Origin: Sipunculus nudus | Lineage: Eukaryota; Annelida; Sipuncula; Golfingiida; Sipunculidae | Assembly: GCA_026874595.1 (NCBI GenBank) | Contig: CM049321.1 | Location: 7,254,979-7,318,978, forward strand | DNA length: 64,000 nucleotides | Reading direction: 5' to 3' | Shown here: piece by piece, positions 61,310 to 64,000 of the stretch | How the letters are laid out: the number at the start of each line of letters is the position of its first letter | Position numbering within the stretch: position 1 is the first letter of the stretch | Made by a program: the position numbers and the translations under genes | The notes under the pieces: model-generated | Database searches by the model: none | Seen by the model: only the letters and a program-made list of their open reading frames with translations | What the model was told of the DNA's origin: nothing

Positions 61310-61398
61310 ACTGTACTGTGTTCACAGAATGTCATTCAAGAATTACCCGAGGAGAATTAACAAACCCTCCCCTCCCTACTGGGAGAGGTTTAAATTAA
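61310..61398 (+). CDS. Possible terminal exon of the LDLa/EGF gene
   Basis: A strong acceptor (TCTTACTCTTTTTTTATAG) is followed, in the required phase 1, by DCTVFTECHSRITRGE, then a proline-rich tail (NPPLP) and TAA at 61396. Joined, exons 64+120+120+89 nt give exactly 131 codons including the stop, so the whole could be a 130-residue secreted protein. AATAAA at 61397 overlaps the stop codon, which is unusually close. Alternatively this is a longer exon of a gene continuing past the window, or a false acceptor. Confidence 0.4.
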
Positions 61399-61402
61399 TA
61401 AA
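61397..61402 (+). terminator. Possible polyadenylation signal AATAAA
   Basis: Overlaps the proposed stop codon of the terminal exon. Cleavage would be expected about 15-25 nt on. This hexamer is frequent by chance in such AT-rich DNA. Confidence 0.25.
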
Positions 61403-61470
61403 CTAATCAATGAATAATATATTTATTAAGGATTAAAGACAAATTTGAACCTTTTTCATCACTATGTATA

Positions 61471-62502
61471 CAGTAGAACGCCTGTATTACGGTCACCATC
61501 GGGACTGGATGAAAGTGGCCGTAATACAGGAGTGGCCGTAATACCGGACTTGACCAGGATAGGGAGGTTAAAATGTAACACGAAACCTAGTTCACATCTA
61601 TTTTACAATCAACAAAATAAACGTATATACAGGGTATTAGTATAATTACTGTTATCAATACAAAAATTAAATATTTACAATCACGTCAACCCTATTCATA
61701 ACAATCACCAACAATATATACAAAGACAGTGTTTGTAATTAAATTACAAACATATTGTATATCCATAATATTTGTACAAATGTTGAGAAGCTCTTTGTAT
61801 CCATAAAGCATACCAATAGCACGAAAGTATCAGCAGAACGTTTACAGAATACACTCTTAACTTCTGGTTAAAGAAAGCAGTTATGGAAGACTGTTTGTTA
61901 CACTTTCGAGTTAACAATTTCATCTTAATAGGCAAATTCAAAATTCTTGGTAGCCATAATGGTCAAAGTGATAAGGACAGAACATGCATAACATGTCATG
62001 CATGTAACATTGTCTATTTTGCATTCTTAATTATTCATGTATGAGTAAATTGTGCAATGTTTTCCGCACTGTTTTCGTTTGATGTACGTGTTCACAAGGA
62101 CATTAACAGTTTGCCTAAAACTTTTCTAATAACATGACCATCGGGACCCGATGATTATGACAAACACCCTGATTAAGATCTGGCTCGCCAGACTGATTCC
62201 CAAACATACACGCAGGTGGGAACACATACCTTCCTATTGTGCATACTCATGAGGCTGAGTGGGATACAACGTGTCAAACAACTCAGTCATGGTCGAGTGG
62301 TTACCTGCCCCTGACCGTAGTTGAGGCGTTTCCCGGCCTGCGGGACAGAGAAACCTGGCCGTAATACGGAATAGAGGAGTGACCGTAATTGACAACAATA
62401 TGATTATGAAATATAACGGTCGAAAATTCGGGACTGGAAAATGTGACCGTTATAGACGTATTGGCCGTTATTGAGGCATGGCCGTTAGCAAGCGTTCTAC
62501 TG
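61471..62502. mobile_element. pogo/Tigger-type TIR element, 1.03 kb, non-autonomous
   Basis: The ends CAGTAGAACGCCTG and CAAGCGTTCTACTG are inverted complements with one internal difference. TA flanks both (61469-61470 and 62503-62504). Words such as GGCCGTAATA and GGCCGTTATT recur near both ends, resembling the GGTCGTTATT words of the 46.7-kb MITE. No transposase frame is present. It is the longest of the three related elements. Confidence 0.85.
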
Positions 62503-62504
62503 TA

Positions 62505-64000
62505 TACTCATAGTGAGAGACTAGTTAAAGGTTGCTTTTGGTTCATTGCAAGGAAAATGCAACAGAATTGATAGAAATAATGAAGACAGGATTTCGTGAA
62601 AGTAATTTGTCAGGATTGCTTTTGGTATTCCTTTCAGCATTATTAAACAAAAGTACAAACATGGGCAAATTTTTGACCCCCTTTTTTAAACAGAGGTAAT
62701 AACAAGGCTCTTGCACTGCTGGTACCAGGAAGTTTATTTGTATATACGTGTAAACCATAAAGATGGCACAAATAATACACCGGTGTCACTGTCACCAAGT
62801 CAGTAAATAATCTATGGATCTTAAGTGTTATGCCATTAAGTTGGCCTAAAAAAAGGACAGAGGCAATTTAGCTGCAGGTAATGAAATACAGGTGTTAACT
62901 GGTGCGTGTGCTGGTACTTCATGTGAAATGCTTATTTACCTGGAGAAGTATGTAATGTACTGTAAGCATACAAGTTGTCTTCATTGTTAATGGCATGGAA
63001 AGATAGTAATTTTATATTTATGGTGGTGTGCTTCAGATAAATACACAGCTACATGCCACTTGTAAATTTGCATTTCCAATACAGATTTTTTCCCCACTGT
63101 GCAACTGGAAGTAAATGAAAGTGTTTAATTATGTATAAATATCATAAATGTATGTAGCATAATTAGACCACAGATTATGTGACAACATATGATTTGACTA
63201 GACTTGCTCAGTCATTAAGGGCTGAAAGCTATAATGTGCTCGGAAGGTTACATAAATACACTGGTGGCTCTAATATTCCATTAATCAACTGAACAAGCCA
63301 GTATGGCATGAATATCATGTCATACTCTCTGTAAAACACTGATGCATTTAATGTATTTGCATTGAAACTTGGGTAATAAAATTTTATTTTATTATTGAAG
63401 TATCCACACAAAGTCTATCAGTGCTCTAAAAGATCATGATATCAATACATTGCATTTGATCTTTGAAAAATGGTGCAGGTTTTTAATAATATTAATAGAA
63501 TTTTGAGTAGTGGACATAAGTTAAGCAATTTACTAGAGACTCTAGAATGCTGATACCTTGATCGGTTTATTAAAGGCAAAAACCATTCCGAGTACTTGCC
63601 CATAATGGGAGCTACACTATATGCATACATATATTGTAACTCGCTGCATTTAAAGGCAGACCCAACTGCCTCTCCATTTAAACTATCCTTATTGCTGAAG
63701 CAGTTTAAACACTGGCTATGTGTGCCACTGACTTGAGTTCAAATCCTAAATTGACCCTACTCTATTGTCCCCTGATAAAAATAACCTTTAGATTATATTC
63801 AAGGTCTGTCCACATGCAAAATAGGGGCTCGTCCGGGATGGTGCCTTTGACACCCAAGACTGGTGGTTTTGTGTCATAATTAATGCCACCTAGTTCACCT
63901 AAAGAATGATTCTGGGATAATTAATTGAGTAATAACCACATTCTGAATCAGAACACTTTCAAGAATAAAATGTGTTTTTGGGTTCATATAAAGGCGAACC
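62505..64000. other. No gene recognised
   Basis: AT-rich DNA with only short motif-free frames. If the LDLa/EGF gene continues beyond the exon at 60676-60795, this could be intron. Confidence 0.4.

Overview
This is a eukaryotic, AT-rich, intron-rich and repeat-dense genomic window. There are no bacterial-style operons and no long open reading frames. Coding sequence is limited to a few short exons with GT-AG borders in a background of (TA)n arrays, minisatellites, SINEs, inverted-repeat elements and a truncated Penelope-like retroelement. A marine invertebrate, probably a lophotrochozoan and perhaps a mollusc, fits the secreted phospholipase A2, the LDLa/EGF exons, the tRNA-derived SINEs and the ribozyme-bearing Penelope element. 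The taxon is inference, because no diagnostic gene is present.

Gene 1 (+ strand, left end): a TATA-like box near 548, a signal-peptide exon (611-656) and a second exon (6352-6511) carrying a dibasic RQKR site and the calcium-loop signature of secreted phospholipase A2. The next exon, which should begin with the Cys-Cys-x-x-His-Asp catalytic helix, was not found by eye in the following 15 kb. The gene is therefore incomplete, broken or not fully seen.

Gene 2 (+ strand): a signal-peptide exon at 21982-22045, then after about 36 kb an LDL-receptor class A exon (57836-57955), an EGF-like exon (60676-60795) and a possible terminal exon (61310-61398). All junctions are phase 1. Joined, they give exactly 131 codons including the stop, a small secreted LDLa-EGF protein. 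Linking the first exon to the others across the huge intron is inference.

Between the genes, by region. 3-6 kb: a 21-bp minisatellite, a CCTCCGCC-type inverted-repeat element and a small patchwork duplication. 7.5-8.1 kb: a (TATAC)n block. 8.6-11.1 kb: a TIR element rich in TTGCGA words. 12 kb: an intact copy of repeat A, whose second copy at 58.6-60.5 kb is split by a 1.5-kb insertion. 16.2 and 48.4 kb: two copies of one tRNA-SINE in opposite orientation. 17.4-18.8 kb: an old 0.68-kb tandem duplication. 20.5 and 47.3 kb: dispersed repeat B. 30.6-32.5 kb: a decayed roughly 150-bp tandem array interrupted by a MITE found again at 39.6 and 44.4 kb. 36.7-38.7 kb: a 2-kb, 23-bp satellite with 115-bp and 322-bp higher-order duplications. 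45.6-46.65 kb (- strand): a GIY-YIG endonuclease fragment of a Penelope-like element and, downstream of it, a sequence that folds as a type I hammerhead ribozyme. 46.7, 57.1 and 61.5 kb: three TA-flanked, CAGT(G/A)GAAC-ended elements of pogo/Tigger type. 53.7-55.2 kb: nested tandem-repeat elements.

The most notable unlisted object is the hammerhead candidate at 45602-45649. The satellite hierarchy, the filled/empty insertion pair of repeat A and the nested perfect palindrome at 26.4 kb come next.
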